Shown: positions 1 to 8,612, counted from the stretch's first letter. The stretch: DNA of 64,000 nucleotides from Mycolicibacterium neoaurum ATCC 25795 (GCF_000691525.1 NZ_JMDW01000008.1:496001-560000), one strand, 5' to 3'. Translations and numbers: made by a program. The notes: generated by a model not told the origin, from the letters alone.

Positions 1-1
1 G

Positions 2-502
2 CTGGCGATCTCGCCGGCCTTTGCCGACTTCTTCAGCAAGACCATCGTCGACACCCCGCATGCCGAGGTCATCCGCCAGATCTTGGCCGGTATCGAGGAA
101 CAGGAGGTGGCGGCACGCTGCATCCGTGTCCGGCACAGCGCCGATCTGGCCGTGTTGGCGCACACCGCTGCCAAACTGTCCGGCTCGGGCATCGGGATCG
201 GGATCCTCTCGCGCGGTACCGCGATGATCCATCAGCGCGATCTGCCGCGATTGTCGAGTCTGGAACTGTTCCCCCAGTGCCCGCTGCTCACACTGGACAC
301 CTACCGCAGTATCGGTGCCAACGCCGCGCAGTACGCCAAGGGTGAATCCCCGGAGCCGGTTCCGACGCTCAACGACCAGATGGCCCGCCCGCGGTGGCAG
401 GCCAAGGCGGCGCTGTTGCACCTCAAGGAGACCGAGCAGATCCGCAAGGGCAACAAGCCCGTCGAGGTGACACCGAAGTTCAGCGTCGCCGCCGCGGTCT
501 GA
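2..502 (+). CDS. Diol/glycerol dehydratase, fused large+medium subunit, C-terminal part (partial)
   Basis: Partial: the reading frame is open from the left edge, so only the C-terminal 166 residues are visible. They correspond to the medium (PduD-like) portion of a coenzyme B12-dependent diol/glycerol dehydratase, which converts a 1,2-diol or glycerol to an aldehyde. The stretch AKLSGSGIGIGI followed by a GTAMIHQRDLP segment matches the same region of the complete fused protein at 42680-44956 (AAGLSGSGIGVGL, GTTLIHRRDLP). By analogy this is probably also a large+medium fusion, but the large part lies outside the window. No small (PduE-like) subunit gene follows; a reactivase gene starts 38 bases downstream, in the same operon. 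Confidence 0.85.
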   Translation: MAISPAFADFFSKTIVDTPHAEVIRQILAGIEEQEVAARCIRVRHSADLAVLAHTAAKLSGSGIGIGILSRGTAMIHQRDLPRLSSLELFPQCPLLTLDTYRSIGANAAQYAKGESPEPVPTLNDQMARPRWQAKAALLHLKETEQIRKGNKPVEVTPKFSVAAAV

Positions 503-540
503 TCGCCGGGGCGGGCGTGCAGCAGGGAGGTTAGGTCTTG

Positions 541-2412
541 GTGAGTGTCACGGTGGTCGGGGTCGATATCGGTAACTCGACAACCGAGGGCAGCGTCGCC
601 CGGATAGACGAGACCGGCTCGGTGGTCTATCTCGGCGGCGCGCTGACCCGCACATCGGGGATCAAGGGCACCGTCCGCAACGCCGAGGGCGTGGTCAAGG
701 CGGTCACCCGCGCCGTGCAGAATGCCGGGATCACGGTGGACGAGCTGGATCTGATCCTGCTCAACGAGGCCACCCCGGTGATCAGTGGACTGGCGATGGA
801 GACCATCACCGAGACCATCATCACCGAGTCGACGATGATCGGACACGACCCGCGCACGCCCGGTGGCCGTGGGCTGGGTGTCGGTGTCATCGTCGATATC
901 GGGTCGCTGGACGACGTGCATCCTGGTGATTCCGTGATCGTCCTGGTGCCCGGTGGCGCCGATTTCGAATGGACTGCCACCACCATCAACAAGGCCGTCG
1001 AGCGCGGTGCGGACGTGACCGGTGCGATCCTCGGCAACGACGACGCGGTGCTGGTGGCCAATCGGTTGGCCACCAAGATCCCGATCATCGACGAGGTCTC
1101 CCGCGTGGACGCCGTCCCGGTCGGCATGCTCGCGGCAGTCGAGGTCGCCGGACCTGGCCAATCCATCCGCACGTTGTCGAATGCCTATGGATTGGCAACC
1201 ATTTTCGAGCTCGATCCGGACCAGACCCGGGTGGTTTCCCCGGTGGCCAGAGCGCTGACCGGTAACCGGTCTGCGGTGGTGGTGCGCACCCCGTCCGGTG
1301 ATGTGGAAGACCGCACCATCCCGGCAGGTTCGCTGGAGTTCATCGGCGCCTCCAAGCGAGGTCTCATCGACGTCTCCCGCGGTGCTGCCGAGATCATGGC
1401 CGAGGTCGAGCGCGTCAGTCCGCTCCAGGATGTGCTCGGGGAATCGGGCACCAACACCGGTGGCATGATCGCCAATGTCCGACAGAGCATGGCGGATCTG
1501 TCCAAACACGCGCTGGCCGATGTGCGCATCCAGGATCTGCTGGCGATCGACACTCTGGTTCCCCAGGAGGTGCGTGGCGGGGTGGCCGGTGAGGTGGCCC
1601 TGGAGAACGCGGTCGCATTGGCGGCCATGGTGCGCACCAAGGAGAGCGGGATGCAGGCCGTCGCCGACGCGGTTGCGACGGCATTGCGTGACGCCGGTGC
1701 CACCCGCATCTCGGCGGTGGTGGGCGGAGTGGAGGCCGAGATGGCCGTGCTCGGTGCGTTGACCACACCGGGCACCGAAAAGCCCTTGGTCGTCCTCGAC
1801 ATGGGTGGCGGATCGACCGATGCGGCGGTGATCGAGCGCTCCGGTGATGTGCAGGCCGTCCACCTGGCCGGCGCCGGGGACCTGGTGACCAAGCTCATCG
1901 ACGCCGAACTGGGCTTGGACAACCTGGAGCTGGCCGAGGACATCAAGCGGTTGCCGCTGGGGAAGGCGGAGAGTTTCTTTCACGTCCGGCTGGAGAACGG
2001 CACCGTGCAGTTCTTCGACAAACCGCTGCCGCCCAACGCCTTTGCGCGAGTGGTCACCCTCTCCGAGACCGGGATGAGCCCCATCCCGACCCGGCACTCA
2101 CTGGACCGCATCCGCACGGTCCGCCGGACTGCCAAGGAACGGGTCTTCGTCGTCAACGCCCTGCGCGCGTTGCGCGCGGTCGCGCCGCACGGTGACCTCC
2201 GCCAGATCGGCTTCGTGGTGCTGTTGGGTGGATGCGCGCTGGATTTCGAGATTCCCGAGCTGATCGCCGATGCGGTCGCACCCTACGGAATCGTCTGTGG
2301 GACTGGAAATGTGCGCGGAACCGAGGGGCCGCGCAATGCTGTGGCGTCCGGTCTGGTGGCCTCGTATGCCGCCCGGTCGCGTGAGCGCGACAGGGCGCCG
2401 GTCGATGCTTGA
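541..2412 (+). CDS. ddrA: Diol dehydratase reactivase, large (alpha) subunit
   Basis: Full-length DdrA/PduG-type ATPase (about 623 aa, close to the usual 610). It exchanges damaged cobalamin on the dehydratase in an ATP-dependent way, acting with DdrB. The N-terminal VVGVDIGNSTTE is the actin/Hsp70-fold phosphate loop, the segment NEATPVISGLAMETITETII is highly characteristic of the family, and a second nucleotide-binding motif, DMGGGSTDAAV, lies near residue 420. A GGGAGG ribosome site ends at 530. It could serve TTG at 538 or GTG at 541; I chose GTG, with a 3-base uncertainty. The gene follows the dehydratase and overlaps the ddrB start. Confidence 0.93.
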   Translation: MSVTVVGVDIGNSTTEGSVARIDETGSVVYLGGALTRTSGIKGTVRNAEGVVKAVTRAVQNAGITVDELDLILLNEATPVISGLAMETITETIITESTMIGHDPRTPGGRGLGVGVIVDIGSLDDVHPGDSVIVLVPGGADFEWTATTINKAVERGADVTGAILGNDDAVLVANRLATKIPIIDEVSRVDAVPVGMLAAVEVAGPGQSIRTLSNAYGLATIFELDPDQTRVVSPVARALTGNRSAVVVRTPSGDVEDRTIPAGSLEFIGASKRGLIDVSRGAAEIMAEVERVSPLQDVLGESGTNTGGMIANVRQSMADLSKHALADVRIQDLLAIDTLVPQEVRGGVAGEVALENAVALAAMVRTKESGMQAVADAVATALRDAGATRISAVVGGVEAEMAVLGALTTPGTEKPLVVLDMGGGSTDAAVIERSGDVQAVHLAGAGDLVTKLIDAELGLDNLELAEDIKRLPLGKAESFFHVRLENGTVQFFDKPLPPNAFARVVTLSETGMSPIPTRHSLDRIRTVRRTAKERVFVVNALRALRAVAPHGDLRQIGFVVLLGGCALDFEIPELIADAVAPYGIVCGTGNVRGTEGPRNAVASGLVASYAARSRERDRAPVDA

Positions 2413-2767
2413 AGGGGGACAGCCCGAGAAACCGGCGATCCTTGTCCTGAGCGCGGGTGGCGCACTGGAGAGTGAGGTGCTGGCCGGTATCGAGGAGGAG
2501 GGCGTGCCCTACCTCGTCGAACGGGTGGCCCCGGACGGCGACAGCGATGCGCAACGGCTGGCGCGACGTGCTGCGGCACGGTCGTCGTTGGATGTGGGCG
2601 TGGGCATCGACGCCGACGGCGGGGTCGCGATCCTGCACGACAAGTTGCCCGACGGGGTCGAGGGTCTGTCCGCCGCGCAGCCGGCAACCCCGCGCGAAGG
2701 CCGGGTCGCCGGGCACAATGCCGCGCGCATCGTGGTGGGTGTGCCTCTGATGGATGTGCCGAGATGA
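2405..2767 (+). CDS. ddrB: Diol dehydratase reactivase, small (beta) subunit
   Basis: A 120-aa DdrB/PduH-type protein. The pattern PAILVLSAGG, then EGVPYLVE, then LDVGVGIDADGGVAILHDKLP is the usual small-subunit fold, which resembles the medium subunit of the dehydratase and displaces it during reactivation. The ATG at 2405 lies inside the end of ddrA (8-base overlap), so translation is probably coupled. The longer open frame upstream of this ATG only shadows ddrA. A 4-base ATGA overlap joins it to the next gene. Confidence 0.85.
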   Translation: MLEGGQPEKPAILVLSAGGALESEVLAGIEEEGVPYLVERVAPDGDSDAQRLARRAAARSSLDVGVGIDADGGVAILHDKLPDGVEGLSAAQPATPREGRVAGHNAARIVVGVPLMDVPR

Positions 2768-3222
2768 CCGATGTGGCCGCACAAGCCGTCGACGTGTTGA
2801 CGGCGCTGGAGGCTTCGGTCAAGTCGCACAGTGCGTTTGTGAGCAGCTGTTGCGATGCGGACTGGATCGACGAGGACGGCCGGATTGCGGTGCGCTGGCT
2901 GTTGTCGGCGCTGCGGGAGCACCGACGCAGATTGCGGCGGGCCATCCGATTGTGGCGGACACTGTCGGTCGCCGATCCGGTGGACGGCGCGTTGGTGACG
3001 GCGACCAACGAGTTGTTGGACGAGAACCGGTTCTTCACACCGCATATCGCACGGTGGCGGTCGGCGGCGGTGGGTTCACTCCAGATCGACAGGGTCGGCT
3101 TCTGGCGCGATATGGCCGCCTTGGCTGCGGCCAATCTGCAGGAAGCCGAAAAGGGTTGCCCGACGGCGCCGCTGCCGACCTCCGCACGGCAATGGCCCCC
3201 GGTATCCCGGCGAACTGCATAG
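2764..3222 (+). CDS. Uncharacterised 152-aa protein in the diol-dehydratase operon
   Basis: I do not recognise this family. The ATG overlaps the ddrB stop (ATGA), so it belongs to the same operon. The protein looks mostly alpha-helical, with an Arg-rich central stretch (LREHRRRLRRAIRLWRTL), a vicinal Cys pair near residue 29, aromatic residues (RFFTPHIARW, FWRDM), and a Pro/Ser-rich tail. There is no signal peptide or membrane segment. It lacks the RISRDTLLRQAE / NLRRAAEMTAL signature of the dehydratase small subunit seen at 44953-45312, so it does not simply fill the missing PduE slot. An accessory role in dehydratase assembly, cofactor delivery or reactivation is inferred only from position. 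Confidence 0.75.
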   Translation: MTDVAAQAVDVLTALEASVKSHSAFVSSCCDADWIDEDGRIAVRWLLSALREHRRRLRRAIRLWRTLSVADPVDGALVTATNELLDENRFFTPHIARWRSAAVGSLQIDRVGFWRDMAALAAANLQEAEKGCPTAPLPTSARQWPPVSRRTA

Positions 3223-3289
3223 ATTCGGTGCGTTTTCGAGGCCATGTTGGGCTGGACAGCGCGCCGGTAACGGGTGATACTACTTAACC

Positions 3290-3311
3290 AAAGGTCGGCT
3301 AACCGACCTTT
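3290..3311. promoter_or_regulatory. Perfect 9-bp inverted repeat, terminator or operator before the ethanolamine operon
   Basis: AAAGGTCGG, a 4-base loop CTAA, then CCGACCTTT. It lies 68 bases after the dehydratase-cluster stop and about 130 bases before the ethanolamine permease start, and it has no U-run on the plus strand. It could end the upstream transcript as a hairpin or be the operator of a regulator encoded elsewhere. The rest of the 220-base gap shows no gene. Confidence 0.6.
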
Positions 3312-3442
3312 AGGCTGACTCGTACAAGGCAGTCGAACGCTTCCCGGTCAGCCAGCGGCTGGCAGATGCGGAGACGCCCGTTCCGGCGCCCCCGATCACC
3401 GTCGATCGAGCGCAATTGCACTGTCAATGAAGGAGTTTTGAA

Positions 3443-4855
3443 GTGGCCGGTGTCGAAGAACACCTCGAGAGCGCAGACTATCTGCAAAAACGACAGCTCA
3501 AATCGGGCACCGCGGGCTGGGTGCTGCTGGCCGGGCTGGGCGTCAGCTATGTCATCTCCGGCGATTACTCGGGATGGAACTTCGGGTTGGAACAGGGCGG
3601 CTTCGGTGGGCTGGCCATCGCCGCGGTGATCATCGCCGGCATGTACCTGGCGCTGGTGCTGGGGATGGCCGAACTGTCCTCGGCGCTGCCCGCGGCCGGC
3701 GGTGGCTACACCTTCGCCCGGCGGGCGATGGGGCCGTGGGGTGGTTTCGCCACCGGCACAGCGATTCTCATCGAGTACGCCATCGCCCCTGCCGCCATCG
3801 CCACCTTCATCGGTGCCTATGTCGAGTCGCTCGGGCTGTTCGGTATCACCGACGGCTGGTGGGTATACCTGGCCGCCTACGCCTTGTTCATCGGTATCCA
3901 TCTGGCGGGTGTGGGCGAGGCGCTGAAGGTGATGTTCGTGATCACCGCGATCGCCCTGGTGGGTCTCATCGTCTTCGCGATCGCCGCGATCGGGCATTTC
4001 GACATCGCCAACCTGACCAATATGGCGGTCGACGAGACGGCAGCGGGCGCGTCGAGCTGGTTGCCCAACGGCTACCTCGGAATCTGGGCGGCGTTCCCGT
4101 TCGCCATCTGGTTCTTCCTGGCCATCGAGGGCGTGCCGCTGGCGGCCGAGGAGACCGCCGATCCGGAGCGCAACGTCCCCCGCGGCATCATCGCCGGGAT
4201 GGGTGTCCTGCTGGTCACCTGTGCGACGGTTTTGATCCTGACCACCGGTGCCGGTGGTGCCGACGCGATGTCGAGCTCCGGCAACCCGTTGGTCGAGGCG
4301 CTCGGTGACGGCACCGCGGCCAAGGTCGTCAACTACATCGGCCTCGCCGGTCTGATCGCCAGCTTCTTCTCGATCATCTACGCCTACTCGCGGCAGCTGT
4401 TCGCGCTGTCCCGGGCCGGGTACCTGCCCAAGGCGTTGTCGGTCACCAACTCTCGCAAGACGCCGACGCTGGCCCTGATCGTTCCCGGACTGATCGGGTT
4501 CGGGCTGTCACTGACCGGACAGGGCGCGACCCTGCTGAACATGGCCGTCTTCGGCGCCGCGCTCAGCTACGTGCTGATGATGATCAGCCACATCGTGCTG
4601 CGCCGGCGCGAACCGGACATGCCGCGGCCCTACCGCACCCCCGGCGGTGTGGTGACCACCGGTTTCGCCCTGGTGATCGGTGTCTTCGCCGTCATCGCCA
4701 CCTTCCTCGTCGATCCGGTCGCCGCCGGCATCTGCCTGGGCGTGTTCGCCGCGTTCATGCTGTACTTCGCGGTCTACAGCCGGCACAAGCTGGTGGCCAA
4801 CTCGCCCGACGAAGAGTTCGCGATGCTCGCGAAGGCGGAGAGCGAACTCAAGTGA
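3443..4855 (+). CDS. Ethanolamine permease (APC superfamily)
   Basis: A 470-aa APC-superfamily transporter with about 12 hydrophobic segments, of the ethanolamine-permease subgroup. The early stretch GTAGWVLLAGLGVSYVISGDYSGWN is typical of that family, as is the EGVPLAAEETADPERNVPRG loop. It should import ethanolamine across the cytoplasmic membrane for EutBC. The GTG at 3443 is preceded by AAGGAG (3430-3435) with 7-base spacing. The GTG of eutB overlaps its stop, so permease and lyase are co-translated. The gene context strongly supports the substrate call. Confidence 0.92.
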   Translation: MAGVEEHLESADYLQKRQLKSGTAGWVLLAGLGVSYVISGDYSGWNFGLEQGGFGGLAIAAVIIAGMYLALVLGMAELSSALPAAGGGYTFARRAMGPWGGFATGTAILIEYAIAPAAIATFIGAYVESLGLFGITDGWWVYLAAYALFIGIHLAGVGEALKVMFVITAIALVGLIVFAIAAIGHFDIANLTNMAVDETAAGASSWLPNGYLGIWAAFPFAIWFFLAIEGVPLAAEETADPERNVPRGIIAGMGVLLVTCATVLILTTGAGGADAMSSSGNPLVEALGDGTAAKVVNYIGLAGLIASFFSIIYAYSRQLFALSRAGYLPKALSVTNSRKTPTLALIVPGLIGFGLSLTGQGATLLNMAVFGAALSYVLMMISHIVLRRREPDMPRPYRTPGGVVTTGFALVIGVFAVIATFLVDPVAAGICLGVFAAFMLYFAVYSRHKLVANSPDEEFAMLAKAESELK

Positions 4856-6261
4856 TCTACCGGCAGCAGGTCTCGGGCGTGAACTACGCCTTCGACGGAC
4901 TCGTGGAGCTCTTGGCCAAGGCGACACCACTGCGCTCGGGCGACCAGCTCGCCGGGTGCGCCGCCGAACACGACGCCGAACGCGCGGCCGCCGCGTGGGT
5001 GTTGGCGGACCTGCCGCTGGAGACCTTTCTCAACACCGAGGTCGTGCCGTATGAGACCGACGAGGTGACCCGGCTGATCATGGACAGCCATGACCGGCGG
5101 GCCTTCGCCCCGGTGTCGGGGCTGACGGTGGGCGGTCTGCGGGACTGGCTGCTGGAGACGGCGTCGCGGGACGATGCCGCGGTGCGCATCGCGGCGATCT
5201 CTGCGGGGTTGACCCCGGAGATGGTGGCCGCGGTCAGCAAGATCATGCGCAACCAGGACCTGATCGCGGTGGCGGCGGCATGCACCGTCACCGCGGCATT
5301 CCGCACCACCGTCGGCCTACCCGGCACGCTGGCCACCCGACTGCAGCCCAACCATCCGACCGACGATCCGCGCGGTATCGCCGCAGCTGTCCTCGACGGT
5401 CTGCTGCTGGGGTGTGGTGACGCGGTCATCGGGATCAACCCGGCCACCGATTCCCCGCAGGCGACCGCGGATCTGTTGGATCTGCTGGATTCGATCCGCA
5501 CCCGCTACGACATCCCGGTGCAGTCGTGCGTGCTCTCGCACATCACGACGACCATCGGACTGATCGAAGCGGGTGCGCCGGTGGACCTGGTGTTCCAGTC
5601 CATCGCGGGCACCGAGGGTGCGAATTCCGCTTTCGGAGTGAATATTTCGTTGCTGCGCGAGGGGCGTGATGCGGCGCTGGGTCTGCAGCGCGGCACCGTC
5701 GGCAGCAATGTCATGTACCTGGAGACGGGGCAGGGGTCCGCGCTGAGTTCCCACACCCATCTCGGTGTTGGCGGCAAGCCGGTCGACCAGCAGACGCTGG
5801 AGACCCGCGCCTACGCCGTCGCGCGCGACCTCGATCCGCTACTGGTGAACACCGTCGTCGGATTCATCGGACCGGAGTACCTCTACGACGGTAAGCAGAT
5901 CATCCGCGCCGGGCTTGAGGATCACTTCTGCGGCAAGCTGATGGGCCTGCCCATGGGCGTCGACGTCTGCTACACCAATCACGCCGAGGCCGACCAGAAC
6001 GATATGGACACCCTGCTGACGCTGTTGGCGGCGGCCCGTGCGGCGTTCGTGATCACCGTGCCCGGCGCCGATGATGTGATGCTCGGGTACCAGAGCCTGT
6101 CCTTCCACGACGTGCTCACCACCCGCCGGACCCTTGGACTGCGGCCCGCCCCGGAGTTCGAGGCCTGGCTCAAACGCGTCGGGATGGTCGATGACACCGG
6201 CCGGCTGACCCCCTTCGACCTGACGCACTCACCGCTGCGTGCGCTGACCTCCGCACCATGA
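4852..6261 (+). CDS. eutB: Ethanolamine ammonia-lyase, heavy subunit
   Basis: A 469-aa EutB, near the usual 453-465. It is the B12-binding, catalytic large subunit that splits ethanolamine to acetaldehyde and ammonia by an adenosylcobalamin radical mechanism. Recognisable blocks are GTLATRLQPNHPTDDPRG (about residue 160), GCGDAVIGINPATDSPQ, FQSIAGTEGANSAFGVN, YLETGQGSALSSHTH and MDTLLTLLAAARAAFV. The GTG overlaps the permease stop by 4 bases (GTGA). No microcompartment shell gene or eutA reactivase lies next to it. Confidence 0.96.
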   Translation: MIYRQQVSGVNYAFDGLVELLAKATPLRSGDQLAGCAAEHDAERAAAAWVLADLPLETFLNTEVVPYETDEVTRLIMDSHDRRAFAPVSGLTVGGLRDWLLETASRDDAAVRIAAISAGLTPEMVAAVSKIMRNQDLIAVAAACTVTAAFRTTVGLPGTLATRLQPNHPTDDPRGIAAAVLDGLLLGCGDAVIGINPATDSPQATADLLDLLDSIRTRYDIPVQSCVLSHITTTIGLIEAGAPVDLVFQSIAGTEGANSAFGVNISLLREGRDAALGLQRGTVGSNVMYLETGQGSALSSHTHLGVGGKPVDQQTLETRAYAVARDLDPLLVNTVVGFIGPEYLYDGKQIIRAGLEDHFCGKLMGLPMGVDVCYTNHAEADQNDMDTLLTLLAAARAAFVITVPGADDVMLGYQSLSFHDVLTTRRTLGLRPAPEFEAWLKRVGMVDDTGRLTPFDLTHSPLRALTSAP

Positions 6262-6269
6262 GGAGTGCC

Positions 6270-7043
6270 ATGCGCGATACACCGACAGATGTTGCCGTTC
6301 AAGAGTTCTGGGACGAGCTGCGCAAGACGACCCAGGCCAGGATCGGGCTGGGCCGGGCCGGCACCGCGCTGCCCACCCGGCAGGTGCTGGAATTGGCCGC
6401 CGCACACGCCGCTGCCAGGGACGCGGTCCACATACCGCTGGACACCGACGAACTCGCCGACGCCGTGCGGGCGGTGGGAATCGGGGAGCCTGTGGTGGTG
6501 TCCAGCCGGGCCGGTTCCCGCGAGGAGTACCTGCGCAGGCCCGACCTCGGCAGGATGCCTGCCGAGTCCCTCGAGGTCCCGGCGAGTCCCGCCGATATCG
6601 GTTTCGTGCTGGCCGACGGGCTCTCCCCGACGGCATTGAGCCATCACGGTGCCAAACTGCTTGCCGCGCTGGTCTCGGCGCTCGGCGACCGCTACTCCAT
6701 GGCCCCACCGGTGATTGCGACCCAGGCCCGGGTCGCCCTCGGCGATCACATCGCCGCGGCCCAGGGGGTACGCACGCTGTTGGTGATCATCGGCGAGCGG
6801 CCCGGTCTGAGCGTGGCCGACAGCCTCGGCATCTACCTGACCCATCTGCCGCGGCCGGGGCGCACCGACGCCGACCGCAACTGCATATCCAACATCCATC
6901 CACCCGACGGGCTCGGCTATGCCGAGGCGGCCCGGGTCGCCGCCGGCCTGGTCGGCGGAGCCGTGGCGCTCGGACGTTCCGGGGTGGATCTCAAGGACAC
7001 CTCACGCGCACTGGCCGCGGCCGACCCCGACGAACTGACCTGA
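6270..7043 (+). CDS. eutC: Ethanolamine ammonia-lyase, light subunit
   Basis: EutC, the small subunit that completes the B12 site of the lyase. The motif ARIGLGRAGTALPTRQVLEL near the N terminus and the C-terminal CISNIHPPDGLGYAEAARV are hallmarks. I chose the ATG at 6270 because GAGGAG sits at 6260-6265, 4 bases before it. An in-frame ATG at 6258 overlaps the eutB stop but has no ribosome site, and would add four residues. About 257 aa, slightly shorter than the enterobacterial protein, which carries a longer N-terminal extension. Confidence 0.94.
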   Translation: MRDTPTDVAVQEFWDELRKTTQARIGLGRAGTALPTRQVLELAAAHAAARDAVHIPLDTDELADAVRAVGIGEPVVVSSRAGSREEYLRRPDLGRMPAESLEVPASPADIGFVLADGLSPTALSHHGAKLLAALVSALGDRYSMAPPVIATQARVALGDHIAAAQGVRTLLVIIGERPGLSVADSLGIYLTHLPRPGRTDADRNCISNIHPPDGLGYAEAARVAAGLVGGAVALGRSGVDLKDTSRALAAADPDELT

Positions 7044-7068
7044 TCCGTCCCCCACTCAGGAGATGACC

Positions 7069-8433
7069 GTGTTCACCCATGTCCGCAGGATGGTCCTGCC
7101 CGTCTTCGCCGCCACGGCGGTTGTGACCCTGGCGCTGTCGGGGTGTAGCTCCGACAGTGGCGAACGTGCTGACGGCCAACGTGCTGACGGCCAACGTGCT
7201 GACGGCCAACGTGCTGACAGCACCGCACCCGAGAGCACGGGTGCCGCGAGCACCACCGGTGCGGCCTCGGCTCCGGACTGTCGGGTGCTGGCCGAGGACC
7301 CGGGCTGGTACGGCGACAATCGCGCGCGTATCGACGCCATGATGGCGGAGATCGGACGCTGCGGTGCCCCCGGCTACATCGCCGAGGGCGCTCCGCTGGC
7401 GCTGTTCGACTGGGACAACACGGTCGTCAAGAACGATATCGGCGATGCCACCTTCTTCTGGATGGTTCGCAACGGGAAACTGCGCGCGCCGAAGGGCGGG
7501 GACTGGTCCACCACGAGCCCCTATCTGACGCCCGCCGCTGCGGGAGCCTTGTCGCGGGCCTGCGGTGCCGCCGGTCCCGGGCAGCCGATGCCCACCGATA
7601 CCGATACCCGCTGTGCCGACGAGTTGGTGTCGGTCTACAGCGAGGCCGAGACCACGGCCGAGGAGCCGGCGTTCGCCGGGTTCAACGCCCGCCGGATCGA
7701 ACCCGGCTATGCCTGGGCGGCGCAGATGCTCGCGGGCTGGCCGGAAAAGGAGCTCGAAGGATTCGTCGAACAGGCCCGCCGGGAGAACCTGGATGCCGCC
7801 GAGGGCACCGAGCAGAAGGTCGGGACCACCGAGCAGACCGGGTGGGTGCGCTATTACCCCCAGATGCGCGATCTGATCGGTGCGCTGCAGGCCAACGGTT
7901 TCGACGTCCGGATCATCTCGGCCTCGGCCGAACCGGTGGTCCGGGTGTGGGCCGCCGAGTTGGGTATCCCCGCCGACAAGGTGATGGGCGTCCGCACCGA
8001 ACGCGACGGGGACGTGGTGACCTCGCGTCTGGTCCCGTGCGGCGGCGAGCTCTCCATCCCGTACATCGAAGGCAAGCGCTGCCGGGTCAACGAGCAGGTG
8101 TTCGGGGTGAGCGGGCCTGCCGCCTATCAGCAGCAGCCCGAACCTCGCCGGGCCGCGTTCGGCGCCGGGGACTCCGATACCGATATCAGCTTCCTCGATG
8201 ACGCGACCGTCCTGCGGCTGGCGATCAACCGGAACAAGGACGAGTTGATGTGCACGGCCTACGACAACGCCGACGGGCGCTGGATCATCAATCCGATGTT
8301 CATCGACCCCGCCGAGCAAGCCGAACCGTACTCATGTGCGACCGAGGGCTATATCGAACCCGACGGCGGCACGGGCCCGTTGCGCCGCGCCGATGGCACC
8401 CTGGTGCCCGACCAGACCGATTCCGTCCACTGA
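7069..8433 (+). CDS. HAD-superfamily phosphatase, surface lipoprotein
   Basis: About 454 aa with a signal peptide ending in the lipobox LSGC (Cys near residue 26), so it is probably anchored on the outer face of the membrane. After a low-complexity linker comes a HAD phosphatase: motif I FDWDNTVVKND, motif II around IISASAEP, and the acidic motif GAGDSDTDISFLDD. This layout resembles secreted phosphorylcholine/phosphoethanolamine phosphatases of the HAD superfamily, which would release ethanolamine for the adjacent permease and lyase; that is inference. AGGAG at 7058-7062 fits GTG 7069 better than ATG 7063, which directly follows it. The linker is encoded by a 15-bp tandem repeat. Confidence 0.85.
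   Translation: MFTHVRRMVLPVFAATAVVTLALSGCSSDSGERADGQRADGQRADGQRADSTAPESTGAASTTGAASAPDCRVLAEDPGWYGDNRARIDAMMAEIGRCGAPGYIAEGAPLALFDWDNTVVKNDIGDATFFWMVRNGKLRAPKGGDWSTTSPYLTPAAAGALSRACGAAGPGQPMPTDTDTRCADELVSVYSEAETTAEEPAFAGFNARRIEPGYAWAAQMLAGWPEKELEGFVEQARRENLDAAEGTEQKVGTTEQTGWVRYYPQMRDLIGALQANGFDVRIISASAEPVVRVWAAELGIPADKVMGVRTERDGDVVTSRLVPCGGELSIPYIEGKRCRVNEQVFGVSGPAAYQQQPEPRRAAFGAGDSDTDISFLDDATVLRLAINRNKDELMCTAYDNADGRWIINPMFIDPAEQAEPYSCATEGYIEPDGGTGPLRRADGTLVPDQTDSVH
7163..7222 (+). repeat. 15-bp tandem repeat, four copies, inside the lipoprotein gene
   Basis: Three perfect copies of AACGTGCTGACGGCC and a fourth with changes at the end. They encode repeated Ala-Asp-Gly-Gln-Arg just after the lipidated cysteine. 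The unit is a multiple of three, so copy number could vary without breaking the frame, as in a minisatellite. It acts as a hydrophilic spacer between the membrane anchor and the phosphatase domain. Confidence 0.95.
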
Positions 8434-8461
8434 CGGTGCCGTTCGCCCGCTGGGACGCGTT

Positions 8462-8491
8462 TTGACCTGGGCAGATGTCTGCCGGTAAGCT
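8462..8491 (+). promoter_or_regulatory. Candidate SigA-type promoter for rplM-rpsI
   Basis: TTGACC at 8462-8467 and TAAGCT at 8486-8491, separated by 18 bases. It lies about 120 bases before rplM and gives a leader that contains a UUCG hairpin. Confidence 0.6.
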
Positions 8492-8508
8492 CCACCGTCG
8501 GCGTGTGC

Positions 8509-8524
8509 TGCCCTTTCGAGGGCA
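8509..8524 (+). promoter_or_regulatory. UUCG-tetraloop hairpin in the rplM leader
   Basis: TGCCCT, loop TTCG, AGGGCA: a 6-bp stem closed by an exceptionally stable tetraloop, in the presumed 5' leader of the L13-S9 operon. It may be an mRNA-stability element or an autoregulatory ribosomal-protein binding site. I do not recognise a known leader family. Confidence 0.5.
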
Positions 8525-8612
8525 TACGGGCCCCGGGTCAATGTCGGTCGCCGGGAGCCTCATCGCATGCGCCGGACCGGCACGTAACCCGAGAGAAGAG
8601 AAGGTAAGCACT

